The notes under the pieces were generated by a model. The model made no database searches. It saw only the letters and a list, made by a program, of their open reading frames with translations, and was not told the DNA's origin. Both the position numbers and the translations under genes were made by a program. From the NCBI RefSeq assembly GCF_001469955.1, contig NZ_LOPU01000029.1, forward strand, positions 186,001-250,000: DNA of 64,000 bases, read 5' to 3'. Origin of the DNA: Haloprofundus marisrubri. Its GTDB lineage: Archaea > Halobacteriota > Halobacteria > Halobacteriales > Haloferacaceae. Shown here piece by piece: positions 27,594-36,347 of this stretch; within the stretch, counting starts at the first letter, position 1, and every line of letters begins with the position of its first letter.

Positions 27594-28868
27594 ATGTCTA
27601 TTCAGTCGGCCGTCGTGCTCGCGGCGGGCGAGGGGCGGCGTCTCCGCCCGCTGACGCGAAACCGCCCGAAGCCGATGCTTCCGGCGGCGACGCGACCCAT
27701 CATCGAACACGTCTTCGACGCGCTGTTGTCCGCGGGCGTCACGGATTTGCACGTCGTCGTCGGCTACAAGCGCCAACGCGTCCAGAACCACTTCGGACCC
27801 ACCTACGATGGGGTCTCAGTTACCTACCACGTCCAAGAGAAACCGCTCGGCAGCGGCCACGCCCTGTTACAGGCGGCCGACGGCGTCGGCGAGGAGTTCC
27901 TCGTCGTCAACGGCGACCAAGTGGTCGACCCACAGTTGGTACAGAACGTCGTCGACGCACACGACGGCCGCTCTGGGGACGAACAGGACGAAACCGCGGC
28001 GACGCTCTGCGTCGTCGAGAGCGAACGCGCGTCCAGATACGGCTCGGTCCGTCTCGACGGTGACCGCGTGGTCGAACTCGTCGAACAACCGCTGGAGGGC
28101 CACTACCGCCTCGTCAACGCCGGCGTCTACGCGTTCACCGACGCGATTTTCGAGACGATTCGGGAGACGCCAACCGTCGACGGCACGACGCCGCTACCGG
28201 ACGCTATCGCTCGACTGGTCGAGAGCGACACGTCCGTTAGGGGGGTTCAGTCGGAGGGATACTGGACGGACGCGACCTACCCGTGGGACCTGTTGGCGGC
28301 GACGCGCCGACTGCTCGCCGACGGGACGAACGTCTTCCGCTCGTCGAACCAGCGGATAAACGGTCACCAAACCGAGACGCGAACCGACGCCGGCGTTCGA
28401 CGTCGGAGAAACGGCGTCTGGGTCGCACCCGGCGCGCGCGTCCACGAGAACGCGACGCTGCAAGCGCCGGTCGTCGTCGCCGCCGACTGCGAAATCGGGC
28501 CAGGCGCAGTGGTCGGTCCGAACGTTGCGGTCGGCCAGAACGCCACGGTCGGTCCGAACGCCGTCGTCGTCGACTCCATCGTCGACGAGGACACTCGTAT
28601 CGGAGCGAACTCGACGGTCGTCGACTGCGTCACCGGACAGGCCGTCTGGCTCGGACCGTCGTGCGTCGTCACCGGCGGGCCCGCCGACGTCCGGGTCGAC
28701 ACACAGATTCACGAGGGGAAACGACTCGGAGCGGTCGTCGGTGACCGCGTCCACGCCGAAGGCGACGTGAGTTTCGCACCGGGGACGCTCGTCGGGTCGA
28801 ACGCGACGCTGCGGACTGGAACAGTAGTCTCCGGACTGCTCGCTCCCAAGTCGGAGGTGGTGCGCTGA
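27594..28868 (+). CDS. Second sugar nucleotidyltransferase with beta-helix domain
   Basis: A 424-residue paralogue of the previous protein. Motif AAGEGRRLRPLTRNRPKPML starts at residue 10, VNGDQVVDP marks the metal-binding Asp, and the C-terminal half is a hexapeptide-repeat beta helix (GPNVAVGQN, GPNAVV). Substrate preference could be GlcNAc-1-P or glucose-1-P and cannot be told. It overlaps glmS by ATGA (28866-28870), so it is coupled with GlmS, supporting an amino-sugar role. Confidence 0.82.
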   Translation: MSIQSAVVLAAGEGRRLRPLTRNRPKPMLPAATRPIIEHVFDALLSAGVTDLHVVVGYKRQRVQNHFGPTYDGVSVTYHVQEKPLGSGHALLQAADGVGEEFLVVNGDQVVDPQLVQNVVDAHDGRSGDEQDETAATLCVVESERASRYGSVRLDGDRVVELVEQPLEGHYRLVNAGVYAFTDAIFETIRETPTVDGTTPLPDAIARLVESDTSVRGVQSEGYWTDATYPWDLLAATRRLLADGTNVFRSSNQRINGHQTETRTDAGVRRRRNGVWVAPGARVHENATLQAPVVVAADCEIGPGAVVGPNVAVGQNATVGPNAVVVDSIVDEDTRIGANSTVVDCVTGQAVWLGPSCVVTGGPADVRVDTQIHEGKRLGAVVGDRVHAEGDVSFAPGTLVGSNATLRTGTVVSGLLAPKSEVVR

Positions 28869-30676
28869 TGTGCGGTATCATCGGTTGCGTCGGCCGCGGC
28901 GACGAGACGCTCGACGTGCTGGTCGAGGGCCTCTCGAAACTGGAGTATCGTGGCTACGACTCGGCGGGCGTCGCGCTCTCCGATGGCCAAATCGACGTGA
29001 ACGTCGTCAAGCGAGCGGGCGAACTCGATGCGCTCCGCGAGGCGCTCTCGGAGCAGTCCGTGAGCGGCCGCGTCGGCATCGGTCACACCCGCTGGAGTAC
29101 CCACGGGCCGCCGACGGACGAGAACGCTCACCCGCACACCGACTGCACCGGCAGCGTCGCCGTCGTCCACAACGGCATCATCGAGAACTACGACGACCTC
29201 CGCGAGGAACTGGAGACGTCGGGCCACGAGTTCAGAAGCGACACCGACACCGAAGTCGTCCCCCACCTCGTCGAGGAGAAACTCGCCGCCGGCGCGCCGC
29301 CGGAGGCGGCGTTCCGCGCGGCGGTCGAACGACTCTCCGGTAGTTTCGCGCTCGTCTGCGTCGTCGCCAGCGAGGAGGCCGTGTTCGCCGCCCGACAGGA
29401 CTCGCCGCTCGTGTTGGGCGTCGGCGACGACAGTTACTACCTCGGCAGCGACGTCCCCGCCTTTCTGGCGCACACCGACCGCGTCGTCTACCTCGACGAC
29501 GGCGAGTTTGCGACGCTTCGGCCGTCGGGATGGACGGTGCGAAACGGCGACGACGAACGCGTCGAGAAATCAGTCGAGACGGTCGACTGGAACGTCGAAG
29601 ACACCGGCAAGAGTGGCTACGACCACTACATGCTCAAAGAGATACACGAGCAACCGCGGGCGCTCCGACAGTGTCTCTCCGGGCGCGTCGACGAACGCCG
29701 CGGCGAGGTGACGCTGTCCGAACTGGAGGGGTTGGAAACACCCTCGGCGGTCCACCTCGTCGCCTGCGGCACCTCCTATCACGCGGCGCTCTATGGGGTC
29801 CAGTTGTTCCACTCGCTCGGGATTCCTGCTCAGGCGTTCCTCGCCAGCGAGTACGCCACGGGCGTGCCACCGTTGGGTGATTCGCTCGTCGTCGGCATCA
29901 CCCAAAGCGGCGAGACGGCCGACACGCTGTCCGCGTTGCGGGAGGCCCGGGCGCGCGGTGCACGGACGCTCGCGGTGACGAACGTCGTCGGTAGCACCGC
30001 TGCCCGCGAGTGTGACTACGCACTGTACATCCGTGCTGGGCCGGAAATCGGCGTCGCGGCGACGAAGACGTTCTCCTCACAGTTGGTTTCTCTCAACTTG
30101 CTCGTGGAGTATCTCGCGGGTGACCAACGCTCCAGCGAGGAACGCCGGGCGGTGTTGCAGACGCTTCGGGACCTCCCGGGACGGGTCCAGCAGGTGCTCG
30201 ACGAATCGATGGCCGAAGAAGTCGCCGCCGAGTATCTCGGCGCGGACGGCTACTTCTTCATCGGCCGAGGGCTGAACTACCCCGTCGCGTTGGAGGGGGC
30301 GCTGAAGTTCAAGGAGATAACGTACGAACACGCCGAGGGGTTCGCCGCCGGCGAGTTGAAACACGGGACACTGGCGCTCGTCACCGAGAACACGCCGGTT
30401 TTCGCCGTCGTCACCGGCGAGGACGCGCCGGCGAAGAAGACGCTCGGTAACGTCCGCGAAGTCGAGTCCCGCGGTGCCCCCGTCATCGCCGTCACCGACG
30501 ACGACCAGATAGAGCGCTACGCCGACGCGTCGCTGCGCGTCCCCTCGGGGTCCGCACGCGTCGCGCCGGTGCTCGTCAACGTCCAGTTGCAGTTGGTCGC
30601 CTACTGGGTGGCGAACGCGCTCGGACGGTCGATAGACAAACCGCGGAATCTGGCCAAGAGCGTCACCGTCGAGTGA
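28868..30676 (+). CDS. glmS: Glutamine-fructose-6-phosphate aminotransferase (GlmS)
   Basis: Makes glucosamine-6-phosphate from fructose-6-phosphate and glutamine, the entry to UDP-GlcNAc. Cys2 of MCGIIGCVG is the N-terminal nucleophile of the glutaminase domain, followed by the two SIS sugar-binding domains (GTSYHAALYG, TQSGETADT, TKTFSSQ) and the C-terminal KSVTVE. Length of 602 is normal. Translationally coupled to the preceding nucleotidyltransferase. Confidence 0.96.
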   Translation: MCGIIGCVGRGDETLDVLVEGLSKLEYRGYDSAGVALSDGQIDVNVVKRAGELDALREALSEQSVSGRVGIGHTRWSTHGPPTDENAHPHTDCTGSVAVVHNGIIENYDDLREELETSGHEFRSDTDTEVVPHLVEEKLAAGAPPEAAFRAAVERLSGSFALVCVVASEEAVFAARQDSPLVLGVGDDSYYLGSDVPAFLAHTDRVVYLDDGEFATLRPSGWTVRNGDDERVEKSVETVDWNVEDTGKSGYDHYMLKEIHEQPRALRQCLSGRVDERRGEVTLSELEGLETPSAVHLVACGTSYHAALYGVQLFHSLGIPAQAFLASEYATGVPPLGDSLVVGITQSGETADTLSALREARARGARTLAVTNVVGSTAARECDYALYIRAGPEIGVAATKTFSSQLVSLNLLVEYLAGDQRSSEERRAVLQTLRDLPGRVQQVLDESMAEEVAAEYLGADGYFFIGRGLNYPVALEGALKFKEITYEHAEGFAAGELKHGTLALVTENTPVFAVVTGEDAPAKKTLGNVREVESRGAPVIAVTDDDQIERYADASLRVPSGSARVAPVLVNVQLQLVAYWVANALGRSIDKPRNLAKSVTVE

Positions 30677-30821
30677 GAACTCGGCGACTGGGTGATTTGG
30701 ATTCGGTGACAGAGAACCGGGACCCGACAACGGAGACGCCGGGACGCCCAGACAACGAGACTCCATGACCGCAAACCGGAGTCTCTCGTCGTGCTGTACT
30801 ACTGTCGAGTCCGGGAAATCG

Positions 30822-30828
30822 CTTAACC
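30822..30828 (+). promoter_or_regulatory. TATA-like box for the split GYD gene
   Basis: CTTAACC is centred 26 bases before the ATG at 30851, so the interrupted gene still has a credible promoter. Confidence 0.5.
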
Positions 30829-30850
30829 GAATCTGTCTCGAACCCCGCGT

Positions 30851-31009
30851 ATGTCGACGTACACCCTCCTCGCAGACATCAACGAACAGCAGTTTCAGAG
30901 TCCGCAAGAAATCGGGTCGATTTGGGGCGAGATTCGAGCGGATATCGAGCGATTCGGTGGAGAGGTCCTCCAGAGCTACGTTCTCCTCGGCAACTACGAC
31001 TTCCAGTTG
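30851..31009 (+). pseudogene. GYD-domain protein, N-terminal part (split by TnpB element)
   Basis: The first 53 codons of a GYD-type small protein (MSTYTLLADINEQQFQSPQE...VLLGNYDFQL). The frame then runs into an insertion element at 31010. The remaining 42 codons start at 32543. Joining 31009 to 32543 gives a continuous 95-residue reading frame that looks like a normal GYD domain, so this is an insertional disruption of a real gene. GYD proteins are small dimeric alpha/beta proteins of unclear function. Confidence 0.8.
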
Positions 31010-31069
31010 ACATCCTCCCGCGCGTGAACACGCGGGAATCCCACGGCACCGCACCGCTGGATTGGGATA
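31010..31069 (-). ncRNA. Candidate right-end guide RNA (omega-RNA) scaffold of copy 1
   Basis: Between the tnpB stop codon and the element end, the minus strand carries a potential hairpin (CCCGCG stem) ending GGAGGATGT. In known TnpB systems the right-end transcript, including part of the tnpB 3' end, is the guide RNA, with the adjacent flank serving as guide. Here the flank is the GYD gene antisense strand (CAACTGGAAGTCGTAG). Function is inferred from the family, not shown. Confidence 0.4.
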
Positions 31070-32386
31070 TTAAGGTTTGCAGTCCACCACTTGTTCCCTC
31101 GGTGAGAATCCGTGGGACAAGTCATGAAGGTAGACTCCGGGCTGTGCCAACCAGCCGGTACTCCTATCTTCGTCCAAACTGGTCGAAGACTCGGAGTTAC
31201 TTCCGTTAATGTCGAGACGGATGTTCTCCGCCCCATTCACGTCAGCGTTGAACGCATCATCGTGTTCCTCACACACGTACAGGCCGCGCTCAACACGCTG
31301 ATTATCGTCTTTCCTACCGCAGACGCAACACGTCTTGCTCGTGTCGCGCTCAGACACCTCTACGACTTCGACACCCTCGACTTTGGCCTTGTATTCGAGG
31401 ATGTTCGAGAACCTGTCGAACGCCCACCCGTGTAAGTCGAGGTTGCCGTGCTTGCCCCAGTTCTTTGAGTCACCGTTCTCGTCCTCTCGGACACCTGCGA
31501 GCTTTCCGATGTTGATTCGACCCACGCCACGCTCGATACACTTCTCTACGATGTGTTTGGCGAGGCTGTGGAAGAAGTGGGTTCGGCGCTCCGACCACTT
31601 CGCGTGAAGTCGAGTGGCCCGTTCGCCCCCCGAGTCGTCGCACTTGGCGATTTCTTTCGGGAAGTAGTACCCGTCCTGTTTGAGGCGGTTGCCGGGGTAC
31701 AGGTCGGCTTGCTCGGTGCTGTACGCGACTGCCGCGAAGTTACAGATGCCGAGGTCAACACCAGCCGACTCGTTACCCGGCGCGTCGGGAGTCTCCACTT
31801 CGTGTTTACACACTAAGTGCAGTTCCCAGCGCCCTGTCGCCTTGTCGTAGACGGCCCTGACCTGTTGTAGGTTCTCGACGGTGACTTTGGGGCGAGTTTC
31901 GTATTCGACAAGGATGTATTCCCATGCTCGCGGGTGTTCTTTGTGATTCGCGCCTTTTGAGAGTCGCACACGGTTATTCTTCGTGTCGTGACGGATGCCT
32001 TTCTGCTTCCATGTCACCGTGCTACGAGGGTGTTCTTCGTGGACACGGTTGCCGTCGTTGTCGTAGTAGTTTTTCTTGCGGTAGCCGGGCGGATTCGCAC
32101 GAGAGTCGTTCTTGCGTTTGCCGTACCACGAGTTGAAGGCTTCAGCGAGTTCTTCCAGAACGCGCTGACTGGATTGACTGTGCAATCCCTTGTATTTTGA
32201 GTGAGTCTTCAACTCGCGTTTCAAGTCCGAGTCGTCGGGAATCTCGCCCGTTTCGCCCCACTGTTCTCTGGAGTGGTAGTTCGCTACGTTCCAGAGTTTC
32301 GACGCACTCCACCCGTGCAGGTCGAGCATCTCCTCTACTTGACTGTGGTTGAGGATTTTCGCTCGGTAGGTGCGGTGGATGTGCAT
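31070..32386 (-). CDS. tnpB: TnpB RNA-guided nuclease-type protein, copy 1
   Basis: A 438-residue TnpB. RuvC-I Asp211 is in AGVDLGICN, RuvC-III Asp382 in NADVNGAENI. At the canonical RuvC-II glutamate position the sequence is INIGKLAGVRED: the usual Glu is Gly294 and a Glu (301) lies seven residues on, as in TnpBs with a rearranged site. The zinc ribbon is CxxC (353/354, 356) then CEEH (372, 375): His instead of Cys in the last ligand, whereas the second copy keeps CEPC. It is about 90% identical to the copy at 58.1 kb by eye. Intact gene, no frameshift. Confidence 0.92.
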   Translation of the reverse strand: MHIHRTYRAKILNHSQVEEMLDLHGWSASKLWNVANYHSREQWGETGEIPDDSDLKRELKTHSKYKGLHSQSSQRVLEELAEAFNSWYGKRKNDSRANPPGYRKKNYYDNDGNRVHEEHPRSTVTWKQKGIRHDTKNNRVRLSKGANHKEHPRAWEYILVEYETRPKVTVENLQQVRAVYDKATGRWELHLVCKHEVETPDAPGNESAGVDLGICNFAAVAYSTEQADLYPGNRLKQDGYYFPKEIAKCDDSGGERATRLHAKWSERRTHFFHSLAKHIVEKCIERGVGRINIGKLAGVREDENGDSKNWGKHGNLDLHGWAFDRFSNILEYKAKVEGVEVVEVSERDTSKTCCVCGRKDDNQRVERGLYVCEEHDDAFNADVNGAENIRLDINGSNSESSTSLDEDRSTGWLAQPGVYLHDLSHGFSPREQVVDCKP

Positions 32387-32542
32387 CGTGGAACGCTTCC
32401 ATAACTGGTTATGTAGCGTTCTATTGTAAATGTTTGGATTAGAGCATGGAATATCCTGCCGAGCGTTTGTACGGTGGATAGTGTAGAGGTTGTCGGATTC
32501 ATCCCGCGCCTAAAGGCGCGGGTATTCTCCTTGCTCTGTATA

Positions 32543-32671
32543 ATGTTCTCGGCCGACGACGAGGACGCCGTCTTCCAAATTGCGATGGCCGTCCAACGAC
32601 ACGGGTTGGACACCAAGACGATGCGCGCGGTCCCCGTCGACCGACTCGGCGAACTAACGAGCGATATGTAA
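32543..32671 (+). pseudogene. GYD-domain protein, C-terminal part
   Basis: Codes for 42 residues (MFSADDEDAVFQIAMAVQRH...ELTSDM) that complete the GYD domain begun at 30851. The two parts join in frame when 31010-32542 is removed (511 codons). The ATG at the start is probably just an internal Met codon of the original gene. Confidence 0.8.
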
Positions 32672-32676
32672 CCCGG

Positions 32677-34035
32677 TCATATCGTCGATATCGTCGAAGC
32701 CACCGGTCGACTCGGCGCAGTCGGTACGCGCTGTACGGTTTCGAGCGACTCCGACTGCTGGTAATCGAGGAAGCGGACGTTCACCGTCACCGGCCGACTC
32801 GTCGACGCACCGAGTCTCGCCCGTAGTTCGTCGGCGAACAACTCGTACTCGGCGTCGGTGGTTCGACTGACGGTCACGGTCACCGAGACACCGTTGTCTG
32901 TGGGGCTCAGCCCGTTGTACTCGGTTTTGACGCTCACGAGTTCGAGGCTGCTGTAGTCGCTCTCCGAGAGTATCGACTGGACCTCCTGATTTGCGTCCTG
33001 CTCGAAGGTGAGGTGCTGAAACGTCGCCATCGACGTGACGACGACGACGACGAGAAACAGCACGACGATTACGGCGTACGCACCGGAGCGAAGCGAGATT
33101 CGCGCGTTCTCACGGACGCTACGGATGAGCGACGAGCGGTAACCCAGTGAGACGAGTGCGACGTAGGCTGCGAGGTTGATGAAGACGATGTTCATCAGAA
33201 GCAAGACGAGCGCTCCGAGGACGACGACCGGCAGTCCCCAGACCGTACCGACGCCGGCCACCGCGGCCGCCGGAACGATAGCTGCGGCGACGGCGACACC
33301 CGCGATAGAGACTGGAAGGTCCGTCGCCAGCGCCAGTGCGCCGGCGAACCCTGCCGTGATTGCAATCACCAGCGTGAGTAGACTCGGCGTCAGAAACGCG
33401 CTCACTTGACCGATGCGCGTTACGGCGAGTTCCGGCGGAACGAACCCTGTTTCGCGGAGAAACAACGTCATCACCACTGCACCCACGTAGGCGACGACGA
33501 GGCCGAGTATCTGTGATGTCGCGCTGTCGACGACCATCTCCCGGTCGCTGATGACCGCGCCGACGCTGGCCGAGAGCGTCGACCCCGCGAAGGGCGCGAT
33601 AACCATCGCTCCGACGATGGCGATGGCGGAGTCGAGCAAGAGGCCGCCGACGGCGACGATGGCGCTTGCGACCGCGAAGGCGATGTACGTCGGCGTCGCG
33701 GGTTTGAGTTCCTCGGCACGCTCTCGTATCTCGGTGTGTGAGGTTCCCAGATTCCCTTTCGGCATCTCGACGTACTGCTCGGTCAGTTCGTCGACGTTCG
33801 GGATATTCGCGCGTGCGGCGTCGGTGACGACGGTGTACGTATCCTCGTCGAGGCCGGCGTCGTACAGTCGGTCGAGTACTCTGTCGACCGCGCCCGACGG
33901 GACGGGAACGTACGCGACGACTCCCTCGCGGTGGCTATCCTCGTTCGTGAACAGATACTCCACACCCATCTCCTCTAACCGCTTTCTCACCGCGACGCGG
34001 CTATCGTTGGGGATGAATATCTGGATGAGACGCAT
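32677..34035 (-). CDS. TIGR00341/DUF389 membrane protein
   Basis: A 452-residue protein. The N-terminal soluble part (1-120) resembles an ACT-like or Usp-like fold, followed by eight or so membrane helices (about 115-330) with the DUF389 signature GAMVIAPFAGSTLSASVGAVISDREM, and a C-terminal soluble domain. The family is conserved across archaea and actinobacteria, function unknown. It lies convergent with the GYD gene fragment and transcribes leftward. Confidence 0.9.
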   Translation of the reverse strand: MRLIQIFIPNDSRVAVRKRLEEMGVEYLFTNEDSHREGVVAYVPVPSGAVDRVLDRLYDAGLDEDTYTVVTDAARANIPNVDELTEQYVEMPKGNLGTSHTEIRERAEELKPATPTYIAFAVASAIVAVGGLLLDSAIAIVGAMVIAPFAGSTLSASVGAVISDREMVVDSATSQILGLVVAYVGAVVMTLFLRETGFVPPELAVTRIGQVSAFLTPSLLTLVIAITAGFAGALALATDLPVSIAGVAVAAAIVPAAAVAGVGTVWGLPVVVLGALVLLLMNIVFINLAAYVALVSLGYRSSLIRSVRENARISLRSGAYAVIVVLFLVVVVVTSMATFQHLTFEQDANQEVQSILSESDYSSLELVSVKTEYNGLSPTDNGVSVTVTVSRTTDAEYELFADELRARLGASTSRPVTVNVRFLDYQQSESLETVQRVPTAPSRPVASTISTI

Positions 34036-34188
34036 TGTCTGCTCATCACGAACTACCCAGTTAGGTAATCGGACACTACAGCACCGTTACGTGATAGAAA
34101 GGTCGACCTCGGCCCGGTAAAGACCGCCGTCAGAGACCTGTCTAGTGTCTCACACCCGTGAAATACCAAGGTTTTTCGACTGTACGCC

Positions 34189-34195
34189 GTTAGTA
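34189..34195 (+). promoter_or_regulatory. TATA-like box for the 34.2-kb gene
   Basis: GTTAGTA is centred 26 bases before the ATG at 34218, in line with a leaderless transcript. Confidence 0.45.
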
Positions 34196-34217
34196 CTCCC
34201 CGAGTAGTAATTCAGGT

Positions 34218-34751
34218 ATGAGCGAACGAACGGAGTGGCTGGCCGAGCAGATGAGACACGCAGACCCGAGCGACCAGTATTCAGTACTCCTAACGGCGCT
34301 CCAAGACGAGACCGGCGATAGCTTACGCACCGTCGCGTACGGCAACTTCGAGTCCCGCGAGTACAACCTCCTCTACGCGGATGCGGAGACGATACAGCAG
34401 TACTCCGCGGCCGATATCGACGCTATCGTCGACGACCTCGCACTCGAACAGCTCGCCGCCGAGAGACAGACCGAGCTGTACGAACCTATCGGCGACCTCG
34501 AACTGACGATACGCGTGTTCGAGGAGGGCATCAACGTGCTCGCACGCGGGTCGGAGACGACGCCGATGCTCTTCGTCGGACTGGACGGTGACGAGCGTAA
34601 CCTACTTCCCACGATTTCGATTCTCCGGACGTTCCTCGGCGAGCGCCGTCCTGTCGTCGACGGCGAGGTGGACGACAGGGACGACGGAGAAGGCAAAAAC
34701 AATGGTCAAGACGACGAGGAAGACGAACGGCGACTCGCCGGAAACGACTGA
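34218..34751 (+). CDS. Conserved haloarchaeal protein (DUF7522-like)
   Basis: A 177-residue acidic protein. The first 145 residues look like a compact alpha/beta domain (LRTVAYGNFESREYNLLYAD ... LTIRVFEEGINVLARG); the C-terminal 30 are low-complexity Asp/Glu/Asn-rich. Similar proteins occur beside transcription regulators in haloarchaea and I recall the name DUF7522 for them. No enzymatic motif seen. Confidence 0.7.
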   Translation: MSERTEWLAEQMRHADPSDQYSVLLTALQDETGDSLRTVAYGNFESREYNLLYADAETIQQYSAADIDAIVDDLALEQLAAERQTELYEPIGDLELTIRVFEEGINVLARGSETTPMLFVGLDGDERNLLPTISILRTFLGERRPVVDGEVDDRDDGEGKNNGQDDEEDERRLAGND

Positions 34752-34793
34752 AAGGCTGAAGACCGTTTCACGCCGCCGACACCGCGCACCCGT

Positions 34794-35588
34794 CTACGAC
34801 TCGTAACTCGCCGTGTCGACGTCGACACCGCGGTTCCAGTACGCTTCGACGGTTTCGATGGCCCACTCGTGAACCGCTTCGTCGGTCGACTCCAACAGTG
34901 CTCGCAGCAACCCCTCGTCGTCTCTGAGAAAGAAGTACACCGTCTCGTCGGCGACACCGACGGCGAACGGTATCGGCTCGTCAGCGAGTCGGAGCGCGGT
35001 GTTCTCGGCGGCCAGCAGTGCCCGAAGGCGTTGTTTCGACGTGGAATCGTCGCAGAGTGTCTCGACTGTCTCGCGCGAAAGGACGCCGCGAAGCGACTGC
35101 GTTCCGTCGACGGCCGCGTCGTGCAGCGTCTCCAGCATCTCGTGGTTGAGCACGTAGGAGACGACCTGCTGTGTCTTTGCCTCCCCCGACAGTTCGAGCG
35201 CTCGCTTCAGCGGTCCGTTCGGACTGGTCCGCGTCGGACGCGTGATGCGCGCCGAGTCGAAGCGAGCGAGCGAGACGTCGAGGGAGTCCATCGGCAACCA
35301 TTGGGCGACAGACCGGAGGCGAACCTCGGTTTCGACGTTCGAGAGCAGTTCGGTGAAACTGTCGGCGACGAACGACCCCGACGGCGTCGGAACGTACTCC
35401 GTGCCGCGTCGCTCGACCCAGTGGCGCGCCTCGAAATCGCGGAGAATCCGTGCCAGCGTCGGTTGCGACGCCCCGACTACTTCTTCTAACTCCCGTCGAG
35501 TGTGTGGCCCGCTCGCAACCGCGTCCAACACGGCGATTCGGTTCTGCGAGCGCGCGAGGAACTCGATTTCCTCGAGCGGGTCCGTCAT
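34794..35588 (-). CDS. HTH regulator with FilR1-type C-terminal domain
   Basis: A 264-residue transcription regulator. The N-terminal winged helix (about residues 1-70: EIEFLARSQNRIAVLDAVAS, ASQPTLARILRDFE) is followed by a FilR1-like ligand domain (from about 110) with EMLETLHDAAVDG and PFAVGVADETVYF. Such regulators are common in haloarchaea. In-frame ATGs also occur at 35615 and 35645; 35588 (MTDPLEEIEF) starts directly at the winged helix. It is convergent with the 34.2-kb gene; targets are unknown. Confidence 0.82.
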   Translation of the reverse strand: MTDPLEEIEFLARSQNRIAVLDAVASGPHTRRELEEVVGASQPTLARILRDFEARHWVERRGTEYVPTPSGSFVADSFTELLSNVETEVRLRSVAQWLPMDSLDVSLARFDSARITRPTRTSPNGPLKRALELSGEAKTQQVVSYVLNHEMLETLHDAAVDGTQSLRGVLSRETVETLCDDSTSKQRLRALLAAENTALRLADEPIPFAVGVADETVYFFLRDDEGLLRALLESTDEAVHEWAIETVEAYWNRGVDVDTASYES

Positions 35589-35720
35589 GACTGTCTCTCG
35601 TTCCGCCGCCGGCATAGCTGTTGAGATACATCTCCGACTATTCACGCCGTGAATGGCTTGCGGGAGCTGAGTAGACGTAGTAACGTGAAAGAGTGAATGG
35701 TCTCGAATAGTTTTCTGGAC

Positions 35721-35729
35721 AAATATATA
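35721..35729 (+). promoter_or_regulatory. Strong TATA box for usp gene
   Basis: AAATATATA is centred 29 bases before the ATG at 35754, the cleanest promoter in the window. It fixes the start codon: the upstream in-frame ATG at 35697 would lie before this box. Confidence 0.65.
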
Positions 35730-35753
35730 CTTCTACACCGCCTATCGTGTGTA

Positions 35754-36272
35754 ATGGCAGTCCATTCGGCGTTCGGTGACGAGTCTCCCGCGGTCGCAGT
35801 GCCCGAAACGGAGCAACAGTCCGACTCCGACTCGGACCCAGCGAACCAGACCGACGAAGACGCTGTCTTCGAACATATCCTCGTCGCTGTCGACGAGGAG
35901 ATGGACGAACGGGTCGGTGAGGTCGCACTGGCGCTGGCCGCCCGCCACGGCGCGCAGGTCGACGCGCTCTCGGTCGTGCGGATGAACGCCTCGGTCGACC
36001 ACTGGGATATGGTCGTCGAACGTCGCGAGGAAGCTGCTGAAGAGGCGCTCGACGCCCTCGGCGAGGCTGCCGAGAGAGCCGGTGTCTCGCTCACGAAACA
36101 GCTTCGGTACGGCACTCCTGCCGACGAGATTGCTGCGTACGCCGACCACCACGACGTCGACCTCATCGTCGCCGGCGAACCGAACCGGACGGGTTTGCGT
36201 CGGTTCTTCTCGCCCAAGAGCGTCACCGACTGCGTCCGGCGGGCAGCGTCGGTGCCGGTGCTCACAGTCTAA
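35754..36272 (+). CDS. UspA-like protein with atypical ATP motif
   Basis: A 172-residue protein: a 45-residue acidic leader, then a Usp domain (ILVAVDEEMDERVGEVAL ... DVDLIVAGEPNRTGLRRFFSPKSV). The motif G-2x-G-9x-G-S is not kept: GEPNRTGLRRFFSPKS lacks the second glycine and GS, so it may not bind ATP in the usual way. It sits divergent from the FilR1-type regulator (start-to-start distance about 165 bases), so the two may share control. Confidence 0.82.
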   Translation: MAVHSAFGDESPAVAVPETEQQSDSDSDPANQTDEDAVFEHILVAVDEEMDERVGEVALALAARHGAQVDALSVVRMNASVDHWDMVVERREEAAEEALDALGEAAERAGVSLTKQLRYGTPADEIAAYADHHDVDLIVAGEPNRTGLRRFFSPKSVTDCVRRAASVPVLTV

Positions 36273-36347
36273 CGTCGCTACGTCGAACGCTTTCCTGCCA
36301 CGGTTCCGTTTTCGTACTCTATTCGCCGACGACAGCGACGCGTCCGG

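Larger units (their letters stand above)
31010..32542 (-). mobile_element. IS1341-type TnpB-only element, copy 1
   Basis: A 1,533-base insertion whose only gene is tnpB on the minus strand; no tnpA is present. The right end (minus-strand end of element) finishes in GGATGT next to the GYD gene at 31010, and a hairpin CCCGCG/CGCGGG sits just inside. The left end near 32507-32542 has a hairpin GCGCCTAAAGGCGC, matching the second element at 57.9 kb and a remnant at 39.2 kb. There is no target duplication, in keeping with IS200/IS605-type transposition. Boundaries were inferred by comparison of the two copies and by restoration of the split gene. Confidence 0.8.
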
